Below, piece by piece: positions 53,191 to 61,952 of a stretch of DNA of 64,000 bases. Both the position numbers and the translations under genes were made by a program. Position 1 is the stretch's first letter. Each line of letters starts with the position of its first letter. The stretch covers positions 682,001 through 746,000 of the forward strand of contig NC_017249.1 in assembly GCF_000284375.1 (NCBI RefSeq), given 5' to 3'. This DNA comes from Bradyrhizobium japonicum USDA 6. Lineage in GTDB: Bacteria; Pseudomonadota; Alphaproteobacteria; Rhizobiales; Xanthobacteraceae. The notes under the pieces are model-generated. The model was given only the letters and a program-made list of their open reading frames with translations. It had not been told where the DNA came from and searched no databases.

Positions 53191-53870
53191 CACGCGTCGT
53201 GATCGGACTGAGCGGCCTCGTTCTCGTTGCGGCGTTGATCGGCGATATCCTGGCGTCCGGTGCGGTGCTGGCGCAAGCGAACTGCCCCGAAGGGAGGAAC
53301 GCCAGTGGTGCATGCGTCAACGGCGGTCTCGCCGGGTCGCTGCGCCAGCGGGCGATCATCTTCTCGCAACCCAAGCTTTCGTATACCGGCGCGCCGGTCT
53401 CACAGAGCCGTGGCGACGGCCAGGACACAAACACCCCGAGATCAATCGAGAGGTCCTACGACAAATATGGACCACCTCCGCCGCAGCCCGTGCCGGCGGT
53501 GGTTCCGACAGTGCCGCCAACGCCGCCTCCGCCCGTGACGTCTGACCGGCGGCTCAAGCGCGACATCTTCCGGCTCGGATGTCTCGACAGCGGCATCTGC
53601 TTCTACCGGTTTCGCTATCTCTGGGACGACACTTTCTATGTCGGTGTGATGGCCCAGGAGGTTGAGCGGATCGCGCCGGATGCAGTGGTGCACGGCCCCG
53701 ACGGCTATCTTCGCGTCCGCTACGATCTGCTCGGACTGCAGTTCCGCACCTGGAGTGAGGAAGGCGGCTCAACGCTATCCCCATCATATCTCCCTAACAA
53801 GATTGCGGTTTTCGTCATATCTGCAGGTGCTTTGCATCCGCTTTCGGCCGCTCTTTCATCCCCGAATTAA
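53187..53870 (+). CDS. Exported protein with S74 intramolecular chaperone domain
   Basis: Protein of 227 residues. A signal-like segment (VVIGLSGLVLVAALIGDILA) is followed by a linker rich in Pro (PPPPQPVPAVVPTVPPTPPPP) and a C-terminal domain typical of peptidase S74, the self-cleaving chaperone at the end of phage tail spikes. TSDRRLKRDI carries the Ser119/Lys124 pair spaced as the catalytic Ser911/Lys916 in endosialidase, and YVGVMAQEVERIAPDAV is the next conserved block. In phage the domain folds the trimer it is attached to; here no fibre is attached. It starts at TTG 53187 inside the previous stop, so it is coupled to the barrel gene. Confidence 0.78.
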   Translation: MTRVVIGLSGLVLVAALIGDILASGAVLAQANCPEGRNASGACVNGGLAGSLRQRAIIFSQPKLSYTGAPVSQSRGDGQDTNTPRSIERSYDKYGPPPPQPVPAVVPTVPPTPPPPVTSDRRLKRDIFRLGCLDSGICFYRFRYLWDDTFYVGVMAQEVERIAPDAVVHGPDGYLRVRYDLLGLQFRTWSEEGGSTLSPSYLPNKIAVFVISAGALHPLSAALSSPN

Positions 53871-53971
53871 GCCGCCCTTAGCGAATGCCCGCTAGGCTTT
53901 CGACCATCCCTTTCCTTGCTCCCCGGCCTTCGGGCCGGTCAGTCAATTTGCGGTCAGTCGAGCGTTTTCGG

Positions 53972-55294
53972 ATGGAGCAGCCTGCCTGGCAGTACGAGTC
54001 TGGCGCCCCGACGTCGTCGGTCACGGCGGCGGCTGCGCGGACGCTGGTCATCGATCTCGAAGGCGCCCTGCTGCGGTCCGAACTCCTGATGGAGGCGCTG
54101 TTCTCGAGCCCGGCCCGCCTGCTGGCGCGGTTCGGGGCGGGCGGACGGCCGGGCATGGCGGCACTCACGGATGTGCTGGCGCAGGCCGACATCGACTACG
54201 CCCACCTGCCCTATGATTCCGACGTGCTGAACCAGGCGCTGGCGGCGCGCGCGCGTGGCGAAAAAATCTATCTGGTCGCGGGCCGCCTTGCGGGCCATGC
54301 GGCGGGCATCGCCGCGCATCTCGGTTTCGACGGCGTCGTGACGCCGGCCGATCTCGCGGCGGGCGAGCTTCCATTCGATCGCGGCGCGATCGATCGCATC
54401 GAGACCCGTGACAGCCGCCACCCCGGCCTGAAGACCTGGACGAAGGCGCTGCGGGTCTATCAATACGCCAAGAACACGCTGGTGTTCGTGCCCGCGATCA
54501 CAGCGCATCAGATGAACCTCCCGACGCTCGGCTACGCGCTGCTGGCGTTCGCGGCGTTCTCGGCCTGTGCGTCGGGCGCCTATCTGATGAACGATCTGCT
54601 GGATCTCGCAGCCGACCGCCAGCATCCGACCAAACGGCATCGCGCGCTCGCGGCCGGCACCCTGCCGATCTCGTCCGCGCTGCTGGCGATCCCCGCGCTG
54701 TGGCTGCTCGCGGTTGCCGCCAGCCTCTGCATCTCGCCCTTGTTCCTTGGCGTGCTCGGCGGCTATCTCGCCACCACCATCGCCTATTCGCTCGCGCTCA
54801 AGCGCAAGATGCTGGTCGACGTCGTGACGCTCGCCGGCCTCTACACGCTGCGCATCATCGCCGGCGCGGTCGGCGTCGGCGTGGTGCTGTCGGAATGGCT
54901 CTTGATCTTCTCGCTGTTCGTGTTCACCTCGCTGGCGCTGATCAAGCGCTTCAGCGAGCTCAGCATGCGCGAGAGCGCCGGTCTTGCCGATCCCTCCAAC
55001 CGCGATTACAGGATCACCGACCTGCACATCATCGGCGCGATGGCGGCGGCGAGTGCCATGAACGCGGTGACCGTGTTCTCGCTCTACGTCTCCTCCTCGG
55101 CGGTGACGCCGCTGTACAGCCGTCCCTGGATGCTGTGGCTGCTCAACCCGCTGCTGCTCTACTGGTTCGGCCGCGCCCTGATGATGGCGCATCGCCGCGA
55201 GATGCCCGACGATCCGATTCTCTACACTTTTCGCGATGGTGCCAGCCGCGCGACGGTGGCGGCGATGATCTGCATCATGCTGGCGGCGATCTGA
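53972..55294 (+). CDS. HAD-UbiA fusion: DPPR-synthase-like prenyltransferase
   Basis: Inner-membrane protein of 440 residues. The C-terminal 300 residues form a UbiA-family prenyltransferase with eight or nine hydrophobic segments. The first catalytic motif is NDLLDLAADRQHP (NDxxDxxxD) and the second is KRFSELSMRESAG. This type, like Rv3806c/NoeC, moves 5-phosphoribose to polyprenyl phosphate. The N-terminal 140 residues resemble a HAD domain, but the catalytic DxD is DLE and the second-motif threonine is Ala (LVAGR), so it is probably inactive. It could be a partner of the DprE1/DprE2-like pair at 30.5-32.6 kb. Start ATG 53972 is chosen; 53885 is possible. Confidence 0.82.
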   Translation: MEQPAWQYESGAPTSSVTAAAARTLVIDLEGALLRSELLMEALFSSPARLLARFGAGGRPGMAALTDVLAQADIDYAHLPYDSDVLNQALAARARGEKIYLVAGRLAGHAAGIAAHLGFDGVVTPADLAAGELPFDRGAIDRIETRDSRHPGLKTWTKALRVYQYAKNTLVFVPAITAHQMNLPTLGYALLAFAAFSACASGAYLMNDLLDLAADRQHPTKRHRALAAGTLPISSALLAIPALWLLAVAASLCISPLFLGVLGGYLATTIAYSLALKRKMLVDVVTLAGLYTLRIIAGAVGVGVVLSEWLLIFSLFVFTSLALIKRFSELSMRESAGLADPSNRDYRITDLHIIGAMAAASAMNAVTVFSLYVSSSAVTPLYSRPWMLWLLNPLLLYWFGRALMMAHRREMPDDPILYTFRDGASRATVAAMICIMLAAI

Positions 55295-55411
55295 CCGCGC
55301 CCCGGCGGGACCAGCTGCCGCTTGCGCGGCCCGCCGCCAGTGGCTACATCGCGGGCAATCCGATTAGCCTATGATGCCGACCGACCAATTCGATTGAGGT
55401 TTTGAAACGCC

Positions 55412-56026
55412 ATGACCGTACGCCTGCATCGCGGCGACCTGCCCGACCTGTCCCGCTACACCGGAGCGGTGGCGATCGACACCGAGACCATGGGGCTGAA
55501 CCCGCACCGCGACCGGCTCTGCGTGGTGCAGCTCTCGCCCGGCGACGGCAGCGCCGACGTCGTGCAGATCCCCAAAGGCCACACCGACGCGCCGAACCTG
55601 AAGGCCCTGCTGGCCAATCCCGCGATCACGAAAATCTTCCATTTCGCGCGGTTCGACGTCGCGGTGCTGTACGAGACGTTTGGCGTCATGACCGGCCCGA
55701 TTTATTGCACCAAGATTGCCTCCCGCCTGACCCGCACCTACACCGACCGGCATGGCCTCAAGGACCTCGTGCGCGAGGTGCTCAATGTCGACCTCTCCAA
55801 GCAGCAACAGTCCAGCGACTGGGGTTCCGACAGCCTGACCGAGCCGCAGCTCGCCTACGCCGCCTCCGACGTGCTGCACCTTCATGCCCTGCGCGAGCGG
55901 CTCGACGCCATGCTGGTGCGGGAAGGCCGCACCGCGCTGGCAAAAGCCTGTTTCGACTTCCTGCCGACCCGCGCCCTGCTCGACCTCCAGGGCTGGGCGG
56001 AAGAGGACATTTTCGCGCATTCCTGA
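55412..56026 (+). CDS. rnd: Ribonuclease D (short form)
   Basis: 3'-to-5' exoribonuclease of 204 residues that trims stable RNA ends. DEDD residues are visible: AIDTETMGL supplies the first Asp and Glu, ARFDVAVLY the next Asp, and YAASDVLHLHAL the last. The HRDC domains of E. coli RNase D (375 residues) are absent, as is usual in alphaproteobacteria. It is between the UbiA fusion and the lpt genes on the same strand. The spacing to lptC is 145 bases, so cotranscription is possible. Confidence 0.92.
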   Translation: MTVRLHRGDLPDLSRYTGAVAIDTETMGLNPHRDRLCVVQLSPGDGSADVVQIPKGHTDAPNLKALLANPAITKIFHFARFDVAVLYETFGVMTGPIYCTKIASRLTRTYTDRHGLKDLVREVLNVDLSKQQQSSDWGSDSLTEPQLAYAASDVLHLHALRERLDAMLVREGRTALAKACFDFLPTRALLDLQGWAEEDIFAHS

Positions 56027-56171
56027 GGCCTCCGGCCGCTGTTAGCTTAGGGCTGCCGCCCCGTTTCGGACACTTTCGTGCGGCCTGTCGCAGGCTGCAT
56101 GTTCAGGCGGCGCCGGATACAATGGCGTGCGCCCTCAACCGGACGAGACGAGCGACACCTCGGGAGCTCAG

Positions 56172-56903
56172 GTGAATTCGGCCCAGAATCCAACCTACGA
56201 CGCCGCGCTTGCGGCGAAGTTTGCCAACGCGGCGCGCCACAGCCGCCTGGTGCGGATTCTGCGCATCGCGGTGCCGGTGACGGTGGCTGCGTCCATGGCG
56301 GCGATCGTCGCCGTCTCGACCTTCCTCAATCCCTTCCAGATCCCCGTGAAGCTCGACTCCGGAAATCTCGTGGTGACAGGCACCAAGATCACGATGGAAT
56401 CGCCGCATCTGGCGGGCTTCACGCCGGACCAGCGGCCCTACGAGCTCTGGGCCAAGACCGCGACGCAGGACATCACCGATCCTGATCATGTCGATCTCAA
56501 CGATTTGCGCGCGAAGGTGCTGATGGAAGACAAATCGACTTTGCTGCTCGATGCCCGCACCGGCCGCTTCGACAACAAGCAGCAGCAGCTCGACCTGCGC
56601 AAGGATATCTTCCTGCGCACCTCGACCGGCTACGAGGCACGGCTGGACTCGGCCTTCGTCGACATGGGCAAGGGAACGGTCTCCTCGGATGAGCATGTCG
56701 ACGTCAAGCTGACCAACGGCACGCTGACCGCCGACCGGCTGCGGATCACGGAAGGCGGTGAGGTCATCCGCTTCGAGGGCAATGTGGTGATGCATCTGGA
56801 CAAGCTGGATGACCCCGCCGTCGCCCAGCCTGCACCGGCCGAGCAGCCCGCGCCGCCTGTGAAGACACGCACGCCTCAGAACAAGTCTGCCAATTCAAAG
56901 TGA
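56172..56903 (+). CDS. lptC: LPS export ABC transporter periplasmic protein LptC
   Basis: Inner-membrane-anchored periplasmic subunit (243 residues) of the Lpt machine that moves LPS to the outer membrane. One hydrophobic anchor (about residues 31-52), then an OstA/LptC beta-jellyroll with the repeated strand segments ITMESPHLAG, LMEDKSTLLLDARTG and VDVKLTNGTLTADRLRI. The C-tail is Pro-rich. GTG 56172 is used because GGGAG lies a short distance upstream; GTG 56127 would add 15 residues. It overlaps or abuts lptA. Confidence 0.92.
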   Translation: MNSAQNPTYDAALAAKFANAARHSRLVRILRIAVPVTVAASMAAIVAVSTFLNPFQIPVKLDSGNLVVTGTKITMESPHLAGFTPDQRPYELWAKTATQDITDPDHVDLNDLRAKVLMEDKSTLLLDARTGRFDNKQQQLDLRKDIFLRTSTGYEARLDSAFVDMGKGTVSSDEHVDVKLTNGTLTADRLRITEGGEVIRFEGNVVMHLDKLDDPAVAQPAPAEQPAPPVKTRTPQNKSANSK

Positions 56904-56908
56904 TTTTC

Positions 56909-57625
56909 ATGATGGGATTCTTTTCGCGCAACGAAGACAAGCGGTGCGCCATTCTCGGTGCGGCTGCGCTCGCCGTCGGTGTCGCGCTGGTCGCAACCGG
57001 TGCGGCCGTCGCGCAGAGCACGATGCAAGGCGTGCCCAACGCGATGCAGGGCTTTTCGCAAAACCGCGACCAGCCGATCCAGATCGAAGCGGCCTCGCTC
57101 GAGATGCGCGACAAGAAGAAGGAGGCGACCTTCTCCGGCAATGTGAAGGTCATCCAGGGCGACACCACCATGACGTCGAAGACGCTCGTGGTGTTTTACG
57201 ATTCGGGCGGGGACAAGCCGGCCACGCCGCAGCCTGCACCTGCGAAAGGGGCGAAGGCGGCCCCGATGCAGTCGGCGACGCCGGGCCCGGGCGGCAGTTC
57301 CTCGATCAAGCGGCTGGAGGCGCGCGGCAATGTGGTCGTCACCCAGAAGGACCAGGTGGTGACCGGCGAGACCGCCGTGTTCGACACCAAGACCAACCTC
57401 ATCACCATGCTCGGCGGCGTCGTCCTCACGCAGTGCAAGAACGTGTTGCGCGGCGACCGTCTGGCGGTCGACATGACCACGGGCGTCTCGCGGGTGGAAT
57501 CCGACAGCGGCAGGGTGCAGGCATTGCTGCCGCAGGGCGGCAGCAATGATTGCGGATCGGGGAGCCCGGGCAAGCCCGCTGCGGCGCCGCCGATGCAATT
57601 GCCGGGCGCAGGCAAGCAAAAGTAA
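56909..57625 (+). CDS. lptA: LPS transport periplasmic protein LptA
   Basis: Soluble periplasmic bridge protein of 238 residues that links LptC to the outer-membrane LptD. A signal peptide (about 1-34, ending AVAQ) is followed by an OstA-type beta-jellyroll: IQIEAASLEMRDKKKEATFS begins it and VVTGETAVFDTKTNLITML is in the second half. A low-complexity insert (Ala/Pro/Lys-rich, about 100-135) splits the domain, and the C-tail is Pro/Gly-rich. A conserved Cys pair (TQCKN and DCGS) could link to partner subunits. ATG 56909 starts 5 bases after the lptC stop. A GTG at 56900 overlapping the stop is also possible. Confidence 0.92.
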   Translation: MMGFFSRNEDKRCAILGAAALAVGVALVATGAAVAQSTMQGVPNAMQGFSQNRDQPIQIEAASLEMRDKKKEATFSGNVKVIQGDTTMTSKTLVVFYDSGGDKPATPQPAPAKGAKAAPMQSATPGPGGSSSIKRLEARGNVVVTQKDQVVTGETAVFDTKTNLITMLGGVVLTQCKNVLRGDRLAVDMTTGVSRVESDSGRVQALLPQGGSNDCGSGSPGKPAAAPPMQLPGAGKQK

Positions 57626-57871
57626 ATTCCTGAAGTAACTTCAAGTGCTTGGGCCAGATGCTCCGGATCCGAGGTTGAAGCTTGCCCGGCGAGGCTGTAT
57701 CTAGCGCGAAGGGCATTCCAAGCGGGGTTCGCCGCTTTTCGGGCGTGTTTCACTGGGCATGAGACATCCCTTCACTCATGCTGTGCCGGCGAATCGCAAG
57801 GCCGGTGCGGCAGATGGCGGGATCACGCGCGGATCATCGCGCAGGATTGTCGTGAAAGGCTAGAAGGCGGG

Positions 57872-58882
57872 ATGGTCGATCTCTTCAGCATGTTCCGTCG
57901 GCGCCCCGCCAAGCGCGGCCGGCCAGGATTTGCGCGCCAGGACATCACCGTCCTCGGTGACAGCGTCGGCGGTCTCGTGCCCAGCCCGGTGCGCGATGCA
58001 TCGCCGATCGGCCGTGACCAGCCGATGCGCGCGCCCGACCATTTCCAGGCCGACTACCAAGCCGATTACCAGACCGAGCCGCCGCGTGCCCAGGCGGTGC
58101 ATCCCGTGAGGGCCGCCAGCAGGCCCAACGGCGCCGGCGGGCCGCAGCTGCTGAAGCGGCCGGGCTTCCTGGCTGTGCATAGCGTGGAAAAGAGTTTCGG
58201 CAGCCGCCAGGTGGTGCGCGGCGTCAGCATCTATGTGCGCCGCGGCGAAGCCGTCGGCCTGCTCGGCCCGAACGGCGCCGGCAAGACCACCGTGTTCTAC
58301 ATGATCACCGGCCTGATCAAGCCCGATCGCGGCGCGATCGAGCTTGACGGCCACGACGTCACCAAGCTGCCGATGTATCAGCGCGCGCGGCTCGGCATCG
58401 GCTATCTGCCGCAGGAAGCCTCGATCTTTCGCGGCCTCACCGTCGAGCAGAACATCCGCGCGGTGCTCGAAGTGGTCGAGCCCTCGCGCAAGAAGCGCGA
58501 GCAGCAGCTCGATTCGCTGCTCGACGAATTCAACATCACGCGCTTGCGGAAATCGCCGTCGATCGCGCTGTCGGGCGGCGAGCGCCGCCGCGTCGAGATT
58601 GCGCGCGCGCTGGCGACGCGTCCGAACTACATGCTGCTCGACGAGCCTTTCGCGGGCATCGATCCGATCGCGGTCGGCGACATTCAGGACCTCGTCCGCC
58701 ATCTCACCAACCGCGGCATCGGCGTGCTGATCACCGACCACAATGTGCGCGAGACGCTCGGCCTGACCGATCGCGCCTATATCGTCTATGCCGGTGAAAT
58801 CTTGACCGAGGGCAGCCCGGATGAGATCGTCGCCGATCCCGACGTTCGCCGGCTTTACCTTGGCGAGGAATTCCGCCTCTAG
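57872..58882 (+). CDS. lptB: LPS export ABC transporter ATP-binding protein LptB
   Basis: ATPase (336 residues) that powers LPS extraction with LptF/LptG. Walker [10 protein letters not shown], signature [15 protein letters not shown], Walker [13 protein letters not shown] and the H-loop ITDHNVRET are intact. E. coli LptB is about 240 residues; the extra 95 residues at the N-terminus (Arg/Pro/Gln-rich, with [13 protein letters not shown] repeats) are low complexity and have no counterpart. The gene begins 246 bases after lptA; the gap holds no gene, so an internal promoter is possible. Start ATG 57872 has AAGGCGGG upstream. Confidence 0.93.
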   Translation: MVDLFSMFRRRPAKRGRPGFARQDITVLGDSVGGLVPSPVRDASPIGRDQPMRAPDHFQADYQADYQTEPPRAQAVHPVRAASRPNGAGGPQLLKRPGFLAVHSVEKSFGSRQVVRGVSIYVRRGEAVGLLGPNGAGKTTVFYMITGLIKPDRGAIELDGHDVTKLPMYQRARLGIGYLPQEASIFRGLTVEQNIRAVLEVVEPSRKKREQQLDSLLDEFNITRLRKSPSIALSGGERRRVEIARALATRPNYMLLDEPFAGIDPIAVGDIQDLVRHLTNRGIGVLITDHNVRETLGLTDRAYIVYAGEILTEGSPDEIVADPDVRRLYLGEEFRL

Positions 58883-58971
58883 CCCTTTTTCGCGTTCGTC
58901 AAGCCGTGTACATCGGGCTTGGACTAGGATAAGCAAAAATCGGACCAACTTTTGGGATCGGTTCTTGCTTC

Positions 58972-60585
58972 ATGGCGCTCACGCAGAGATTAGAGTTCCG
59001 GCAATCGCAGTCGCTGGTCATGACGCCGCAGCTGATGCAGGCGATCAAGCTGCTGCAATTGTCCAATCTCGATCTCACGACCTTCGTGGAAGAGGAACTC
59101 GAGCGGAACCCCCTGCTGGAGCGGGCCAACGACGAGGCCCCCGCGGGTGAAGCCCCGGCCGAGACCGGCCAGTTCAGCGATTCCGACGGGAGGCACAACG
59201 ACGAGCCGGGCGGCGGTCCGGGCGAGGCGTTCGAGCCGGGCCAGGAAGAATGGATGAGCAAGGATCTCGGCACCCGCGCCGAGATCGAGCAGACCCTGGA
59301 CACGGGCCTGGACAACGTCTTCTCCGAGGAACCGGCCGAGGCCGCCGCGCGCAACGCCCAGGATGCGGCGCCGACCACCTATACCGAATGGGGCGGCGGC
59401 GCCTCCGGCGACGAGGATTACAATCTCGAAGCCTTCGTCGCCGCGGAGATCACGCTCGGTGACCATCTTGCCGAGCAGCTGTCGGTCGCCTTCACCGGCC
59501 CGGCGCAGCGCATGATCGGCCAGTACCTGATCGACCTCGTCGACGAGGCCGGCTATCTGCCGCCGGATCTCGGCCAGGCCGCCGAGCGCCTTGGCGCATC
59601 GCAAGCCGACGTCGAGGACGTCCTTGCCGTGCTGCAAAAATTCGATCCGCCCGGCGTCTGCGCGCGCAATTTGAGCGAATGCCTGGCGATCCAGCTCCGC
59701 GAGCTCGACCGCTACGACCCGGCGATGCAGGCCCTCGTCGAGCACCTCGATCTGCTGGCGAAGCGCGACATCGCTTCGTTGCGCAAGCTCTGCGGCGTCG
59801 ACGACGAGGACATCGCCGACATGATCGGCGAGATCCGCCGCCTCAATCCCAAGCCCGGCATGAAGTTCGGCTCGGCGCGGCTCCAGACCATGGTGCCCGA
59901 CGTCTATGTCCGCCCGGGCCCGGATGGCGGCTGGCATGTCGAGCTCAACAGCGACACCTTGCCGCGCGTGCTGGTCAACCAGACCTATTATTCCGAGCTG
60001 TCGAAGAAGATCGGCAAGGACGGCGACAAGTCCTATTTCACCGACGCGCTCCAGAACGCGACCTGGCTGGTGCGCGCGCTCGATCAGCGGGCCCGCACCA
60101 TCCTGAAAGTTGCAACGGAAATCGTGCGCCAGCAGGACGGCTTCTTCACCCACGGCGTGGCGCATCTGCGGCCGCTGAATCTGAAGGCCGTGGCCGACGC
60201 CATCCAGATGCATGAATCCACGGTGTCGCGCGTCACCGCCAACAAGTACATGGCGACAAATCGCGGCACATTCGAATTGAAATATTTCTTCACGGCCTCG
60301 ATCGCCTCCGCCGACGGCGGCGAGGCGCATTCCGCCGAGGCCGTGCGCCACCACATCAAGCAGCTGATCGATTCGGAAGCGCCGGCGGCGATCCTGTCGG
60401 ATGACACCATCGTGGAACGCTTACGCGCCTCGGGAATTGATATTGCCCGCCGCACGGTCGCGAAGTATCGCGAAGCCATGCGCATTCCCTCGTCGGTACA
60501 ACGCCGCCGTGACAAGCAGAGCGCTCTTGGTAACGTCCTCTCCACCGCAATGCCCGATCGCTCCCGCAACACCGAGCCGGCCTGA
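58972..60585 (+). CDS. rpoN: RNA polymerase sigma-54 factor
   Basis: Sigma factor (537 residues) for -24/-12 promoters, controlling nitrogen and other functions. Region I (QRLEFRQSQSLVMTPQLMQAIKLLQLS) and the acidic linker are followed by the core-binding domain and the C-terminal DNA-binding part with HTH (ESTVSRVTANKYMAT) and the RpoN box ARRTVAKYREAMRIPSS. Bradyrhizobium japonicum has two rpoN copies and this matches the length of RpoN1 as I recall, but the copy is not assigned. It stands between lptB and hpf in the usual alphaproteobacterial order. Confidence 0.96.
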   Translation: MALTQRLEFRQSQSLVMTPQLMQAIKLLQLSNLDLTTFVEEELERNPLLERANDEAPAGEAPAETGQFSDSDGRHNDEPGGGPGEAFEPGQEEWMSKDLGTRAEIEQTLDTGLDNVFSEEPAEAAARNAQDAAPTTYTEWGGGASGDEDYNLEAFVAAEITLGDHLAEQLSVAFTGPAQRMIGQYLIDLVDEAGYLPPDLGQAAERLGASQADVEDVLAVLQKFDPPGVCARNLSECLAIQLRELDRYDPAMQALVEHLDLLAKRDIASLRKLCGVDDEDIADMIGEIRRLNPKPGMKFGSARLQTMVPDVYVRPGPDGGWHVELNSDTLPRVLVNQTYYSELSKKIGKDGDKSYFTDALQNATWLVRALDQRARTILKVATEIVRQQDGFFTHGVAHLRPLNLKAVADAIQMHESTVSRVTANKYMATNRGTFELKYFFTASIASADGGEAHSAEAVRHHIKQLIDSEAPAAILSDDTIVERLRASGIDIARRTVAKYREAMRIPSSVQRRRDKQSALGNVLSTAMPDRSRNTEPA

Positions 60586-60669
60586 TTGCGCTGGCGCGAA
60601 ATCGGGCTACTCTCGATCCCCCATCGAGACCGATCCAAGCTGGGCATTTAAAACCAAGCGAGGCATCAC

Positions 60670-61269
60670 ATGACCCTCAGAATCTCGGGAAAGAGCGTCA
60701 GCGTCGGCGACGCCCTGCGCGGCCGCGTGACCGATCGGACCGACGAGGTCCTGCGTAAATATTTCGACGGGAACTATTCCGGCCACATCACCCTGAGCAA
60801 GGATGGCTTCGGCTTCCGCACCGACTGTGCCCTGCATCTTGATACGGGAATTACGCTGGAGGCCGATTCGAACGCGCCGGATGCCTATGCCAGCGCCGAC
60901 CAAGCGCTCCTGATGATCGAGAAGCGGCTCAAGCGCTACAAGAGTCGGCTCAAGGACCGCTCGGCCCGCAAGGCCCATGTCGCCTCCGCCGCTCTCGCCG
61001 CCCTCGATGCCACGAGCTACGTGCTGGAGGCGCCGGGCGAGGGTGAGGATGAGGACGAAATCACCGGCTACAGCCCCGTCATCATCGCCGAGGCCACCAC
61101 CTCGCTGAAACAGCTGTCGGTGAGCGAGGCCGTGATGGAGCTGGACCTCAGCGGAGCGCCCTGCCTGGTATTCCAGCACGGCTCCAGCGGCCGGGTGAAC
61201 ATCATTTACCGCCGGGCCGACGGCAATGTCGGCTGGATCGACCCGCCGGGGGCCAAACCGGACGGTTAA
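60670..61269 (+). CDS. hpf: Ribosome hibernation promoting factor, long form
   Basis: Protein of 199 residues that dimerises 70S ribosomes in stationary phase. The N-terminal YfiA-type domain (LRISGKSVSVGDALRGRV) is followed by a linker and a C-terminal dimerisation domain (SVSEAVMELDLSGAPCLVF, NVGWIDP end). Long HPF forms of this kind are normal in alphaproteobacteria. Stands after rpoN on the same strand with an 84-base gap; the order rpoN-hpf-ptsN is the classical one. A perfect hairpin follows its stop codon. Confidence 0.94.
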   Translation: MTLRISGKSVSVGDALRGRVTDRTDEVLRKYFDGNYSGHITLSKDGFGFRTDCALHLDTGITLEADSNAPDAYASADQALLMIEKRLKRYKSRLKDRSARKAHVASAALAALDATSYVLEAPGEGEDEDEITGYSPVIIAEATTSLKQLSVSEAVMELDLSGAPCLVFQHGSSGRVNIIYRRADGNVGWIDPPGAKPDG

Positions 61270-61285
61270 GGGCCGGAACCGGCCC
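61270..61285 (+). terminator. Hairpin after hpf
   Basis: GGGCCGG and CCGGCCC with a two-base AA loop start directly after the hpf stop. There is no T-run, so it may slow or stop polymerase only weakly. It separates hpf from the ptsN promoter below. Confidence 0.45.
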
Positions 61286-61339
61286 CCGTACCAACCGCAG
61301 CCCTTGACAATGAGCGGGGCAAAGCCGCACGCAGCAGTT

Positions 61340-61355
61340 GGCACCGGGATTGCGT
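61340..61355 (+). promoter_or_regulatory. Sigma-54 (-24/-12) promoter upstream of ptsN
   Basis: TGGCAC-CGGGA-TTGCG matches the sigma-54 consensus TGGCAC-N5-TTGCW with the GG and GC pairs ten bases apart. The transcript would start near 61367, about 125 bases before the ptsN ATG. It lies between hpf and ptsN. No enhancer-binding-protein site was recognised. Confidence 0.75.
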
Positions 61356-61490
61356 TGGAGTAGAAGCGCCCCACATCAGGATCGGGGCTAAGTCCCCCTC
61401 CTGCTTCACCTTCTTGATGCCGGCCAGGCCTGGTTTGACCAAGCTGGCCAATTCGGAACCTGACGGTTTAATTCACCTCGGAAACCTTCC

Positions 61491-61952
61491 ATGCCGATTA
61501 CCGATCTGGTCGCACCCGAGGCGATTCTCCCGGCATTGAAGGTCAACAGCAAGAAGCAGGCGCTGCAGGAGCTCGCGGCCAAGGCCGCCGAGCTGACCGG
61601 GCAGAACGAACGCTCCGTGTTCGAGGTGCTGCTGCAGCGTGAGAAGCTCGGCACCACCGCGGTCGGCTACGGCGTAGCCATTCCGCACGGCAAGCTGCCC
61701 AAGCTCGAAAAGATCTTTGGCCTATTCGCGCGCCTCGATCGCCCGATCGATTTCGAGGCGATGGACGGCCAGCCGGTCGATCTCGTCTTCCTGCTGCTCG
61801 CCCCCGAAGGCGCCGGCGCCGATCACCTCAAGGCGCTCGCCCGCATCGCTCGCCTCCTGCGCGACCAGGATATCGCCAAGAAGCTCCGCGCCTCGCGCGA
61901 CGCCCAGGCGATCTATTCGGTGCTGGCGCTGCCGCCCGCGACCGCGGCGTAA
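61491..61952 (+). CDS. ptsN: PTS IIA-like nitrogen regulatory protein EIIA-Ntr
   Basis: Cytoplasmic phosphoprotein (153 residues) of the nitrogen phosphotransferase branch, the last acceptor after NPr and regulator of potassium and other systems. The phosphorylated His is His66 in GVAIPHGKLP. The body has the alpha/beta fold segments of the IIA-fructose family (LVFLLLAPEGAGADHLKALARIARLL). The order rpoN-hpf-ptsN is conserved in proteobacteria. The upstream sigma-54 promoter would let RpoN drive it. Confidence 0.95.
   Translation: MPITDLVAPEAILPALKVNSKKQALQELAAKAAELTGQNERSVFEVLLQREKLGTTAVGYGVAIPHGKLPKLEKIFGLFARLDRPIDFEAMDGQPVDLVFLLLAPEGAGADHLKALARIARLLRDQDIAKKLRASRDAQAIYSVLALPPATAA

Noticed and set aside
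53885..53971. N-terminal 29-residue extension of the HAD-UbiA gene
   Set aside because: No ribosome-binding site before ATG 53885, and the extra residues do not look like the family start.
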